Notes under the pieces: model-generated
What the model saw: the letters and a program-made list of their open reading frames with translations, nothing else
What the model was told of the DNA's origin: nothing
Database searches by the model: none
Program-made: the position numbers and the translations under genes
Shown: in pieces, positions 41,479 to 50,052 of the stretch
Position numbering within the stretch: the stretch's first letter is position 1
Layout: each line of letters starts with the position of its first letter
NCBI GenBank assembly: GCA_963809205.1
Contig: CAWEIS010000011.1
Span: forward strand, 62,001-126,000
Origin: DATLLN01 sp963809205
Lineage (GTDB): Bacteria > Actinomycetota > Thermoleophilia > Gaiellales > JAICJC01
Length of the DNA stretch: 64,000 nt
Direction of reading: 5' to 3'

Positions 41479-42532
41479 ATGCCTACCTACGATCTGATCC
41501 GCAATCTGCCTCTGACCGTCGAAGATGTCTCCTCGGACAACTTGGAGCAGCAGGCCTCGACCGACTTCCTTCGCCGCACCACCGTCGTCCGCCTGGCGGG
41601 CGGCGGCGTCGAGGGAGTCGGCGAGGACGTCGTCTATTCCGCCGAGCTGCATCCGCCGTTCCAGGCGCTGCTGCCCACGCTGCCGCTGACCGGCGAATGG
41701 ACGCTGGAGAGCTTCTCCCAGCGCGTCGGCGAGCTCGACCTGTTCGGCGACGCGCCCGAGCAGGGCGTGTACCGCGCCTACCGCCTCTGGGCGGTGGAGA
41801 GCGCCGCGCTCGACCTGGCGCTGCGCCAGGCCGGCCGCTCGCTGGCGGCGGTCGTCAGCCGCTCGCCGCAGCCGGTGCGCTTCGTCTGCTCGCTGAACAT
41901 GGGCCACCCGCCGTCGATGGAGGGCCTGCGCAGGCGGCTGGCCGCGAACCCGGAGATCCGCTTCAAGCTCGATGCAACGTCTGACTGGGACGACGCGATC
42001 TTCGAGGAGTTGGTGGCGCTGGGCTGCGTCGACTCGGTCGACTTCAAGGGCGCCTACCGCGGCACGGTGGTCGACCAGCCGCCGGATCCGGTGCTCTACC
42101 GGCGGGTCGCCGAGACCTTCCCCGACGCCTGGCTGGAGGATCCCAACCTGACGCCGGAGACGGACGAGGTGCTGCGGCCCTACCGCGAGCGGGTCACCTG
42201 GGACGCCGTCATCCACTCGGTGGCCGACGTCGAGGACGCTGCCCTTCCCGCCGAAGACGGTGAACGTCAAGCCGTCCCGGTTCGGCGCGCTGTCGGAGCT
42301 GTTCGCCGGCTACGACTACCTCGAGGCGCGGGGGATCGGCGCCTACGGCGGCGGTCAGTTCGAGCTGGGCGTCGGCCGCGGCCAGATCCAGGCGCTGGCG
42401 TCGCTGTTCCACGCCGACGCGCCCAACGACATCGCGCCCGGCGTCTACAACCTGCCCGACCCGCCGGCCGAGCTGCCTCGCAGCCCGCTCGAGCAGCGGC
42501 TGGTCGACCCCGGCTTCGGCTGGCAGCTCTAG
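41479..42532 (+). pseudogene. Enolase-superfamily protein broken by one +1 frameshift
   Basis: About 350 residues after repair. The N-terminal part MPTYDLIRNLPLTVEDVSSD...VEGVGEDVVYSAEL is a capping domain; YRLWAVESAALDLALRQAGR, RFKLDATSDWDD, CVDSVDFKGAYRG and DAWLEDPN are barrel strands with acidic ends. At about 42236-42246 (GGACGCTGCCC) the frame shifts and continues as MNVKPSRFGALSELFAGYDY and GIGAYGGGQFELGVGRGQIQ, ending 42532. Removing one base restores a complete protein. ATG follows TAGGAT by 7 nt. Possible enzyme class: muconate- or dipeptide-epimerase-like; not resolved. Confidence 0.75.
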
Positions 42533-42544
42533 CTCGACAGCTTC

Positions 42545-42946
42545 CTAGTCAGCCCACCAGTCGCGCTGGCCGTGGACGTCTCCGCGCGGATCCTCGCCCA
42601 GATTGGGCGCGCCGATGACCAGGAGCTCGAGGCCCTCCGGCCCGGCCTCGTAGCCTCGCCACGTCCCGGGCGGGACGCGCACCGCGTCCCACTCCTCGAG
42701 CTCGACGATCTGGTCGTCGAGCTTCATCCGCCCGCCCCCGCGCACGACGACGTACACCTCCTCCTGCGTCTTGTGTGTGTGGCCGTACGGAAAGCGATAG
42801 CCGGGCGGGACGCGCTGGTAGGTGAGGCCGGATTGCTCGAGGTCGAGCGCCTTGGTCGCCGCGCGGAACTCCAGGTCGGGCGGGCCGTCGAACACGGCGC
42901 CGATGTCCTCCAGATCCCCCTTGATGTTCCTCAGCGTGAACGCCAC
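42545..42946 (-). CDS. Cupin-domain protein
   Basis: A 133-residue single-domain cupin. Metal-binding motif 1 is YGHTHKTQEEVYVVVRGGG (H-x-H...E) and motif 2 is VRVPPGTWRGYEAGPEG, where the usual His is replaced, so metal binding may be weak. GTG 42946 follows TAGGAT by 6 nt. It lies downstream of nothing on its strand within 10 bp of SerS stop (42956), so it could be read through from the serS operon. Sugar isomerase-like or regulatory role unknown. Confidence 0.82.
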   Translation of the reverse strand: MAFTLRNIKGDLEDIGAVFDGPPDLEFRAATKALDLEQSGLTYQRVPPGYRFPYGHTHKTQEEVYVVVRGGGRMKLDDQIVELEEWDAVRVPPGTWRGYEAGPEGLELLVIGAPNLGEDPRGDVHGQRDWWAD

Positions 42947-42955
42947 GGCGCAATC

Positions 42956-44236
42956 CTAGGGCGAGCCGGCGGGGGCGATCACGGCCGGTGCGCCGAACGG
43001 CCGCAGCACCTCGGGCGTCTCGATCGAGCCGTCCTCGCGCTGGCCGTACTCGACCACGGCCAGCAGCGTACGGCTGGAGGTGATCGCGGTGCCGTTCAGC
43101 ATGTGCACGTGGCGGGTGCCCTTCTCAGCCCGGTAGCGGGTGTCGAGCCGCCGCGCCTGGTAGTCGGTGCAGTTCGAGCAGGACGTCAGCTCGCGGTAGC
43201 GCTCCTGGCCGGGCAGCCAGACCTCGATGTCGTACTTCTTGGCAGCCGGCGCGCCCAGGTCGCCGACAGCGATGTTCTGCACGCGGTAGTGGAAGCCCAG
43301 CGCCTGGGCGATCTCCTCCTCGATCGCCAGCAGCCGGTCGTGCTCGGCGACCGACTCCTCGGGCGGCGTGTAGACGAACATCTCCAGCTTGTCGAACTGG
43401 TGGACGCGGAAGATGCCGCGTGTGTCCTTGCCGGCGGCGCCAGCCTCGCGGCGAAAGCAGGTCGAGAAGCCGACGTAGCGCAGCGGCAGCCGCTCGGCGT
43501 CCAGCACCTTGCCGCCGTGCAGCGACGCCAGCGGCACCTCTGCCGTGCCGACCAAGAACAGCTCGTCGCGCGGCACCTCGTAGACCTGCTCGCGGGCCTC
43601 GGGGAAGAACCCGGTGCCCTCCATCGCCGCCTCGCGCACCAGCACCGGCGGGACCACAGGCGTGAAGCCGTACGACGCCAGCGTGTCCAGGCCCCACTGC
43701 ATCAGCGCGAACTCGAGCCGCACCAGGTCGCCCATCAGGTAGTGGAAGCGCGCGCCCGAGACCCGGCCCGCGTCCTCCATATCGATCAACCCCAGGCCGT
43801 CGGGGCCGGCGAGCGTCAGATGATCCTTTGGCTCGAACCCGAACTGGGGCGGCTCGCCCCAGGTGCTGAGGGTCTGGGCGTCCTCCTCCTCCATCCCGTC
43901 GGCCGCCGTGTCGTCGGGGATGTTGGGGATGCGGATCATCAGCTCGCGCAGCGCCGCGTCGACGACGGCCAGCTCCTGCTCCTCGGACGCCGTCTGGCGC
44001 TTCAGCTGCGCCTGCTTGGCGATCGCGATCGTGGTGTCGCGGCCCTCCTGCTTGGCGGCGCCGATCTCCTTGGCGGCGGCGTTCGCGTCGGCCCGCGACT
44101 GCTCGACCGAGGACAGCAGCGTGCGCCGCTTGCCGTCCAGCTCGAGGAAGGCGTCGACCTCGTCGGCGGCCCCGCGCCGGGCCAGCGCGGCCCGCACTCG
44201 ATCGGTGTCGCTACGCAAGAGCTTGGCGTCGATCAT
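42956..44236 (-). CDS. serS: Seryl-tRNA synthetase
   Basis: A 426-residue class II aminoacyl-tRNA synthetase charging tRNA-Ser. The N-terminal coiled-coil arm (residues about 25-105: RRTLLSSVEQSRADANAAAK...) grips the long variable arm of the tRNA. Catalytic motifs: motif 1 around FTPVVPPVLVREAAMEGTGF, motif 2 FRREAGAAGKDTRGIFRVHQ, motif 3 NGTAITSSRTLLAVVE. Length is normal. ATG overlaps the stop of the HAD gene (ATGA). The window's tRNA-Ser is a substrate. Confidence 0.97.
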   Translation of the reverse strand: MIDAKLLRSDTDRVRAALARRGAADEVDAFLELDGKRRTLLSSVEQSRADANAAAKEIGAAKQEGRDTTIAIAKQAQLKRQTASEEQELAVVDAALRELMIRIPNIPDDTAADGMEEEDAQTLSTWGEPPQFGFEPKDHLTLAGPDGLGLIDMEDAGRVSGARFHYLMGDLVRLEFALMQWGLDTLASYGFTPVVPPVLVREAAMEGTGFFPEAREQVYEVPRDELFLVGTAEVPLASLHGGKVLDAERLPLRYVGFSTCFRREAGAAGKDTRGIFRVHQFDKLEMFVYTPPEESVAEHDRLLAIEEEIAQALGFHYRVQNIAVGDLGAPAAKKYDIEVWLPGQERYRELTSCSNCTDYQARRLDTRYRAEKGTRHVHMLNGTAITSSRTLLAVVEYGQREDGSIETPEVLRPFGAPAVIAPAGSP

Positions 44237-45072
44237 CCGGCCGCCGAGTCTACTCCGCGGGCCTTTGCCAGCGCGCTGAGGAAGTGGGCCACGCCGTCCT
44301 CCGCCGGCCCGGGGACGGCGAAGTCGGCCAGCGCGGCGAGCGTCGGGTCGGCATCGCCGGCCGCGCCGCCGTGGCCAGCCTCGAGCAGCAGCTCGCGGTC
44401 GTTCTGGTTGTCGCCAAAGGCGACGACGTCCGCGGCGTCGATGCCCAGGTGCTCGCACACCCAGTGCAGGCCGCTGCCCTTGCTGACGTCCGGCTCGGCC
44501 ACTTCCAGGAACTCGGGAAGCGACTTGGCGATGAACAGGCGGCCGTCGAACGAGGCCCGCAGCCGCGCGCCCAGGTCGTCCATCCGCAGCGGGTCGCCGA
44601 CCACCACGATCTTGGTGGTCGGCTCGGAGATCCAGTCCACCAGGTCGCCCACCGGGTGCGGCGTCAGCCGGCCGTGGCGGGCGTAGGCCAGCGCCTCCTC
44701 GTCCACCTGCCCGACGTACAGCTCGTCGTCGACGTACAGGTTGACGTGCTCATCGCGCAGCTCGTGCAGCACCTCCTTCGCCAGCGCCACCGGCACCGGG
44801 CGGTGGAGCAGCCAGCCGCCGTCGGCGACGTCAGCGATCAGCGCGCCCTGATAGCAGATCAGCGGCGCCGTGATCCCGAGCTGGCGGGCATATGGCAGCG
44901 CCGAGCGGAGCATCCGGCCGGTGGCGATGATCGGCTCGACGCCGCTTCGCTTGGCCGCCGCCACGGCGTCGATCAGCGCCGGGGTCAGCTCCAGGCTGGG
45001 GCCGAGGATCGTGCCGTCCAGGTCCATGGCGACGGCGCGCACCTGCTTGGGGTCGAGGCCGCTGGGGATCAT
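44233..45072 (-). CDS. Cof-type HAD hydrolase
   Basis: A 279-residue HAD phosphatase, class IIB. Motif I VAMDLDGTIL (nucleophile Asp and DxD), motif II ATGRM, motif III Lys in VSKGSG, motif IV FGDNQNDREL. The C2 cap (residues about 85-190) is typical of Cof proteins that dephosphorylate sugar phosphates or cofactors. Coupled on both sides by 4-bp overlaps to the cytochrome c gene and serS, so it is the middle gene of one operon. Confidence 0.92.
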   Translation of the reverse strand: MIPSGLDPKQVRAVAMDLDGTILGPSLELTPALIDAVAAAKRSGVEPIIATGRMLRSALPYARQLGITAPLICYQGALIADVADGGWLLHRPVPVALAKEVLHELRDEHVNLYVDDELYVGQVDEEALAYARHGRLTPHPVGDLVDWISEPTTKIVVVGDPLRMDDLGARLRASFDGRLFIAKSLPEFLEVAEPDVSKGSGLHWVCEHLGIDAADVVAFGDNQNDRELLLEAGHGGAAGDADPTLAALADFAVPGPAEDGVAHFLSALAKARGVDSAAG

Positions 45073-45377
45073 CCGCCGCCCTCTCGGTGGTGGGCGATGT
45101 AGTTGGCGATCTGGTCGACGTCGGCGCCGCCGAGCAGACCCTTGGGCATGCCAGGGCGGCCGTCGATCACCGCACGGCGCACCTGCTCGACCGTGTAGCT
45201 GCCGGCCAGCAGGTTGGGGGCGCCGGCCACCGGCGTCTGGGCGGCGGCGCTGACACCGTGGCAGCTCGCGCACTTCTGGGCGTACAGGTAGCGCTGGTGG
45301 CTGACCGTCGACTCGCCGCCGCAGGCCGCGCCGGTGGCGAGCAGGACGACGAGGGTGGTGGCCGCCGCGATTCTCAC
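45069..45377 (-). CDS. Small c-type cytochrome lipoprotein
   Basis: A 102-residue exported monohaem cytochrome. Signal VRIAAATTLVVLLATGAACG with lipobox-like GAAC, then KCASCHGVS (CxxCH haem site) and the distal Met in RPGMPKGLLG. The final helix is DVDQIANYIAHH. First gene of the cytochrome c/HAD/serS operon. GTG 45377 follows TACGCT by 6 nt; it is divergent from the siroheme decarboxylase gene with 25 bp between starts, so a haem-synthesis gene and a haem protein share one tiny promoter region. Confidence 0.88.
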   Translation of the reverse strand: MRIAAATTLVVLLATGAACGGESTVSHQRYLYAQKCASCHGVSAAAQTPVAGAPNLLAGSYTVEQVRRAVIDGRPGMPKGLLGGADVDQIANYIAHHREGGG

Positions 45378-45402
45378 GGCCCGAGCGTATCCTTCGATCT
45401 TG

Positions 45403-46443
45403 ATGGATGCCGCCGACAAGCGCCTCTGCGATCTGATCCAGAACGACTTCCCGCTTGTCGAGCGCCCGTACGCCGCCGCCGGCGCACAGCTGGAGATGAG
45501 CGAAGACGAGGTGTTGGAGCGGATCACGCGGCTGCGCAGCGACCGGATCATCCGCCAGGTCTCGGCCATCTTCGATACCCGCCGGCTGGGCTACGTGTCG
45601 TCGCTGGTCGCCGCCCGCACCACCCCGGAGCGGGCCGACGAGGCCGCCGCGGTGATCAACACCCACCCCGGCGTGACGCACAACTACGAGCGGCAGCACG
45701 AGTTCAACATCTGGTTCACCGTCGGCGTGCCGCCGACCTCGCGGCTCGGCCTCGACCGGACGATCGAGCTGCTCGGCGAGCTGGCGCAGGTCGACGTGAT
45801 CCGCCCGCTGCCGGCGCTGCGCTTCTTCAAGATCGGCGTCGACCTGGACATGAAGGGCGGGCGCGACCCGGCGGCCAAGAAGGCGCGGCGCGCGCCGGTC
45901 GCCCCGGCGCCGCCGCCGGACGAGCTGACGGCCGAGGACATCGCCGCCATCCGCGCCCTGCAGGGCGACCTGCGCACCGTCGCCGAGCCGTTCGCAGGCC
46001 CCGCGCAGCGCGCCGGGCTGACCGTGCCCGAGCTGCTCGACCGCGCCCACGGGTTCCAGGAGACCGGGCAGATGCGCCGGTTCGCCGCGGTGCTCTACCA
46101 CCGGTCGGCGGGCTTCGTCTACAACGGCATGGGCGTCTGGAAGGTGCCCGACGAGCGGGTCGACGACATCGGCCAGGCGATGGCCGCGTTCCGCGGCGTG
46201 TCGCACTGCTACCAGCGGCCGACCTACCCGGACTGGCCGTACAACCTGTTCTCGATGACGCACGGGCGCACCAAGCAGGAGTGCGAGGACGTGCTGGACG
46301 CGATCGCGGCCGAAACCGGCCTCGACGAGCGGGTGGTGCTCTACTCGACCAAGGAGTGGAAGAAGACCCGGCTGGTCTACTTCTCGAGCGATGCCGAGGA
46401 GTGGGAGCGCCGGCACGCGCCCGAGCTGGCTGCGTCAGCCTGA
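45403..46443 (+). CDS. Siroheme decarboxylase, AhbA-AhbB-like two-domain fusion
   Basis: A 346-residue protein made of two Lrp/AsnC-like halves. The first (1-150) has a helix-turn-helix-like start (DKRLCDLIQNDFPLVERPYA) and HEFNIWFTVGVPPTS; the second (about 170-346) repeats the fold with VYNGMGVWKVP, YQRPTYPDWPYNLFSMTHG and WKKTRLVYFSS. These match the AhbA/AhbB siroheme decarboxylases, usually two separate subunits, that convert siroheme to didecarboxysiroheme in the alternative haem pathway. Here they are fused in tandem. ATG follows TATCCT by 9 nt. Relatives include NirD/L/G/H of haem d1 synthesis, but no d1 genes are nearby. Confidence 0.83.
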   Translation: MDAADKRLCDLIQNDFPLVERPYAAAGAQLEMSEDEVLERITRLRSDRIIRQVSAIFDTRRLGYVSSLVAARTTPERADEAAAVINTHPGVTHNYERQHEFNIWFTVGVPPTSRLGLDRTIELLGELAQVDVIRPLPALRFFKIGVDLDMKGGRDPAAKKARRAPVAPAPPPDELTAEDIAAIRALQGDLRTVAEPFAGPAQRAGLTVPELLDRAHGFQETGQMRRFAAVLYHRSAGFVYNGMGVWKVPDERVDDIGQAMAAFRGVSHCYQRPTYPDWPYNLFSMTHGRTKQECEDVLDAIAAETGLDERVVLYSTKEWKKTRLVYFSSDAEEWERRHAPELAASA

Positions 46444-47571
46444 CTCGGCCCAGGCCAGCACGGCCATGATCGCCGCCAGCGCGGCGACCAGCGCGATCGG
46501 GGCCGAGATGGCGACGGTCGCGGCGATCGCGGCGGCGGCCAGCAGCCGGCGGCCGGCCACCCGGTCGAACCGTTCGACCGTCACGCGCTGGATCGCGGCC
46601 AGCGCCAGCAGGTAGGCGACCAGGCCGCCGGCCGCGATCGCGCGCACCGGCAGGTCGAGCGACTCGTGGTGCTGGGCGGCGTCGGCGGCCAGGTGCACGC
46701 CGACCGCCGTGGCGGCGATCCCGGCAAACACCAGCAGGTGACCGTACCCCCAGGTGAACGATCGGCGCAGCCCCTCCCGGCCGAGCGCCGTCCATCGCAC
46801 CGAGTCGAAGTAGATCCACCAGAGTGCGGCGGCGACCGCGAAGCCGAGCGCGGCGGTGACGCCGGAGCGGGCGTCGAAGCCGGTCGCGGCCAGCGCCGCG
46901 CTGGCCGCGACCACCGACTCGCCCAGCACGATCAGCGTAAACAGGCCGTAGCGCTCGGCGATGTGGGCCGCGTCGAAGGCCTTACCCTCGTAGGCGACGA
47001 CGGCCAGCGGCGGCGTGGCCAACAGCACCACCATGCCGGCGGCCCAGAGCACGTAGCGGGCCGGCTCGGGCACCGCCGCGGATGCCAGCCAGATGGCGCC
47101 GCCCAGCGCGTCGCCGGCGGCGTAGCGGCCGGCGAAGCCCCGCCAGCCCTCGGCGTGGCGGCGGGCGCGCACGAACAGGGCGGCCAGCAGCAGTTGCAGC
47201 GCCGCGTAGGCGATGGCGAACTCGCCCGATCCGCCGGTCGAGATGGTGTCCACGCCGGCGGCCATCGCGATCACGAGGCCCATCGCGGCAAACCAGGAGA
47301 CGCGGAACACGGCGTCGTCGTTGTCGAACGCCGAGGCGTACCAGGTGTAGCCCATCCAGGCCCACCAGACCGGGACGAACAGGCCGCAGAAGCGGGCGAT
47401 CCCGCCCCAGGTCGGGTCGTGGTGGAGGTCGGCGGCGAGCGCGGCGACGGCGGCCACGAAGCACAGGTCGAAGAACAGCTCGAGCCAGCTCGGGTGCCGC
47501 TCCTCCTGCGGGTCGGGGTCGCGCAGCGTCGGCGGCCGGCGCCATCCCGGACGGGTCGGGGTGATGGCCAT
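46435..47571 (-). CDS. ltrA: Low temperature requirement protein A (LtrA) family
   Basis: A 378-residue polytopic membrane protein. ERHPSWLELFFDLCFVAAVA is the family's diagnostic first block (E-L-F-F-D-L), followed by about ten hydrophobic segments, with ERYGLFTLIVLGESVVAASA (G-x-F-x-x-I-x-L-G-E) and FDSVRW-type block IYFDSVRWTALGREGL. Named from Listeria cold growth; function unknown. It overlaps the siroheme gene end by 9 bp in convergent orientation. Confidence 0.93.
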   Translation of the reverse strand: MAITPTRPGWRRPPTLRDPDPQEERHPSWLELFFDLCFVAAVAALAADLHHDPTWGGIARFCGLFVPVWWAWMGYTWYASAFDNDDAVFRVSWFAAMGLVIAMAAGVDTISTGGSGEFAIAYAALQLLLAALFVRARRHAEGWRGFAGRYAAGDALGGAIWLASAAVPEPARYVLWAAGMVVLLATPPLAVVAYEGKAFDAAHIAERYGLFTLIVLGESVVAASAALAATGFDARSGVTAALGFAVAAALWWIYFDSVRWTALGREGLRRSFTWGYGHLLVFAGIAATAVGVHLAADAAQHHESLDLPVRAIAAGGLVAYLLALAAIQRVTVERFDRVAGRRLLAAAAIAATVAISAPIALVAALAAIMAVLAWAESG

Positions 47572-47606
47572 CGTGGGGCGAAAGCTAGACGAGTAATCTC
47601 ACGGAG

Positions 47607-48101
47607 ATGGCTCAGCGGCGTTCATCAAGCATGAAGCTGCCGCCGTTCCAGACGCTGATCGACCGGCACGCCGACGATGTGCTCCGCTACCTGAGGGCGT
47701 CGGCCGGGCCGGTGGATGCCGAGGACTGCTTCCAGGAGACGTTCCTATCGGCGCTGCGGGCATATCCGCAGCTGCGCGACGGGCGCAACCTGCGGGGCTG
47801 GCTGCTCACGATCGCGCACAACAAGGCGCTGGATGCGCACCGTGCGCGGTCGCGGAGGCCGGTGCCGGTGCCCGAGATCGACGACCGCGTGGCCGCCGAT
47901 CCCGAGCCCGGGCCGCCGGACACGCGGTTGTGGACGGCCGTCCGGGAGCTGCCCCAGAAGCAGCGCTCGGCGGTCTACCTGCGGTTCGCGGGCGACCTCG
48001 ACTACGCCACGATCGGCGAGGCGATCGGCTGCTCGGAGGTGGCGGCGAGACAGAACGTCAGGGCCGGACTGGCCACGATTCGAAAGGGGTGGCCGCGATG
48101 A
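47607..48101 (+). CDS. Sigma-70 family (ECF-like) sigma factor
   Basis: A 164-residue protein. Region 2: HADDVLRYLRASAGPVDAEDCFQETFLSALRAY, then NLRGWLLTIAHNKALDAHRARSRR. Region 4: VRELPQKQRSAVYLRFAGDLDYATIGEAIGCSEVAARQNVRAGLATI. ATG 47607 follows TAATCT by 7 nt. The stop overlaps the ogt start (ATGA), so it is an operon with a DNA-repair gene; the sigma factor may drive an alkylation or damage response, which is inference. Confidence 0.88.
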   Translation: MAQRRSSSMKLPPFQTLIDRHADDVLRYLRASAGPVDAEDCFQETFLSALRAYPQLRDGRNLRGWLLTIAHNKALDAHRARSRRPVPVPEIDDRVAADPEPGPPDTRLWTAVRELPQKQRSAVYLRFAGDLDYATIGEAIGCSEVAARQNVRAGLATIRKGWPR

Positions 48102-48667
48102 GCGAGGACAGGATCGCGAAGCTGCTGTCGCGGGCGGAGGCCGAGGGACTCGTCGATGTTGCCTACACGGACTTCGACTCGCCGATCGGCAGGCTGACCG
48201 TCGCAGCGACGGACAGGGGACTGATGCGCGTGGTGTTCGACCGCGAAGACACGGACACGGCGCTGGGCGAGATCGCCGACCATGTGTCGCCGCGGGTGCT
48301 GGAGTCGCCGGCGCGGCTGGATCTGGTGCGCCGGGAGCTCGAGGAGTACTTCGAGGGTCGGCGCCAGGACTTCGACCTGCCGCTGGACTGGGCACTGGTG
48401 CGCAGCCCGTTCCGCCGCCGGGTGCTGCAGCACACGGCCGGGATCCCGTACGGCCAGTTGGAGACGTACCGCGAGGTGGCGGTGGCGGCCGGCAACGTCA
48501 AGGCGGTGCGGGCGACGGGCGGTGCGCTGGGCTCGAACCCGATCCCGGTGGTGGTGCCGTGCCATCGTGTGGTCGGCTCCGACGGACGGCTGACCGGCTA
48601 CGCCGGTGGGCTCGACATCAAGCGGTTCCTGCTCGCCCACGAGGGCACCGGCGGCACGCTCTTCTAG
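48098..48667 (+). CDS. ogt: Methylated-DNA--protein-cysteine methyltransferase
   Basis: A 189-residue O6-alkylguanine transferase. Active site VVVPCHRVVGSDG (acceptor Cys), helix-turn-helix SPFRRRVLQHTAGIPYGQLE and YREVAVAAGNVKAVRATGGA, and GYAGGLDIKRFLL at the end. A one-use suicide protein that removes methyl groups from guanine. The N-terminal domain lacks the Ada Cys cluster, so it repairs but does not sense. Coupled to the sigma factor by 4-bp overlap. Confidence 0.95.
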   Translation: MSEDRIAKLLSRAEAEGLVDVAYTDFDSPIGRLTVAATDRGLMRVVFDREDTDTALGEIADHVSPRVLESPARLDLVRRELEEYFEGRRQDFDLPLDWALVRSPFRRRVLQHTAGIPYGQLETYREVAVAAGNVKAVRATGGALGSNPIPVVVPCHRVVGSDGRLTGYAGGLDIKRFLLAHEGTGGTLF

Positions 48668-48696
48668 CGTGTGGGGTTACCCCTGGCACACCTGTA

Positions 48697-49417
48697 CTAC
48701 GCGTCCACCTCCAACCCGTCGTAGGCGATGTTGAAGCCGTCCGGCAGCTTGGCCTCGATGTCCGCATGCCGGCCGGCGCGGTGGCCGACGTGCGTGAACA
48801 GCGTCCGCCCCGCGCGGAGGCGCCTCGCGATGTCCACGCCCTCGACCATCGAGAGGTGGCCGGAGAGGGAGCCCTCGTATGTCGTCCCGTCCATCACCAG
48901 CAGGTCGGCGCCGCGCGCCAGCTTGGAATCCGGCGCCGAGCCCATGTCCGGCGCATAGACCATCGAGCGCCCGCCCATCGAGACGCGGAAGGCCATCGTC
49001 CGAAACCGTGGGTCGTGCTGCACGTCGAAGGCCTGCGCCTCGAGCCCATCGCCGAGGTCAATGCGCACGCCCGGCGTCAGGTGCAGGACGCGCAGGTTGA
49101 GCTGCGGGAAGATCCGCCGCACCTCGGCCTCCGCCTCCTTGGTGCAGTGCAGCCAGGGCCGTCCCAGCTTCGCCATGTCGTGGATCCCCAGCGCGTGGTC
49201 GTGGTGGGCATGCGTCAGCAGCACCGCCTCGGGCACGACGCCGCCGGCCGCCTGCAGCTGGTGGTAGACGTCCGGCCCAGCGTCGACCAGCACCCGTCCC
49301 TCCAGCAGCAGCGACGGTCGCAGCCGCCGGTCGCGCGCGATCGTCCGACGTGCACTGCTCGCACTCGCATCCCAGCCTCGGGATCGGCCAGGCGGAGCCC
49401 GACCCCAGCACGCGCAC
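48697..49417 (-). pseudogene. PhnP-like MBL-fold hydrolase broken by one +1 frameshift
   Basis: About 239 residues once repaired. VRVLGSGSAWPIPRLGCECEQCTSDD (positions 49417 down to about 49340) carries the CxCxxC zinc site of PhnP-type enzymes. At about 49331-49345 (minus GATCGCGCGCGACC) the frame shifts; it then reads RDRRLRPSLLLEGRVLVDAG, LLTHAHHDHALGIHDM (HxHxDH), and ends YDGLEVDA. PhnP proteins are phosphodiesterases. GTG start 2 bp after the cytochrome b stop, so third gene of the molybdopterin oxidoreductase operon. Confidence 0.8.
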
Positions 49418-49419
49418 CC

Positions 49420-50052
49420 TCAGAGCGTCTTCTCCCACTTTGGATGGTGGCGCCGCGCCCAGTCGCGCCGCACCGATCCCCGAACCATGCCACGCAGCGA
49501 CGGCCGCGTGGACGGGTTGACGAGCACCAGGAACAGGTGCCCGAGCACCAGCGGGATGGCGACCCACGTCGCCAGATCGTGGATCAGGATCGCGTTCGTG
49601 CCGCGGAACGAGGCGTTCACCTCGGACAGGTACATCAGCGTGCCGGAGACGGTGAGCACCACCAGCAGCCCGGCGATCACGGCCGAGTTCAGCTTCTGTC
49701 CGGCGTTGAACCGGCCCTGCGGCGGCTCATCGCCGCGCCGGGTGACCGCCCAGCGCACCCACTCCCGGTCGTCATCGTCGAAGCGGTCGAGCTGGTCGGC
49801 TGCCGGCGCGAGCTCCGACCGCGCCGTCATCAGCAGCACGACCAGTCCGGCCCAGAATCCGATCGCCGCCCCCAGGTGGATGCTCTTCCACAGCCGCCGG
49901 TCGGCGGCGAGCTCGGCCAGCGCCGGCAGCTCGAGGATCAGCCCGGTCGCCAGCATCGTCAGGAATGTCGACGCCAGCAGCCAGTGCAGCGTGCGCTCCG
50001 TCGAGCTGAAGCGCGGGACGAGTTCGGACTCAGTACCCGTTCGAGCGTCCAA
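49420..50052 (-). CDS. Cytochrome b561-type membrane subunit
   Basis: A 210-residue di-haem b-type membrane protein. Four helices: TLHWLLASTFLTMLATGLIL, HLGAAIGFWAGLVVLLMTAR, LNSAVIAGLLVVLTVSGTLM and IHDLATWVAIPLVLGHLFLV. His residues in the first (HW), second (HLG), third/fourth (IHD, GH) are in the right positions for haem, as in formate dehydrogenase gamma subunits. It overlaps the molybdopterin gene by 23 bp and likely passes electrons from that enzyme to the quinone pool. Confidence 0.85.
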   Translation of the reverse strand: MDARTGTESELVPRFSSTERTLHWLLASTFLTMLATGLILELPALAELAADRRLWKSIHLGAAIGFWAGLVVLLMTARSELAPAADQLDRFDDDDREWVRWAVTRRGDEPPQGRFNAGQKLNSAVIAGLLVVLTVSGTLMYLSEVNASFRGTNAILIHDLATWVAIPLVLGHLFLVLVNPSTRPSLRGMVRGSVRRDWARRHHPKWEKTL

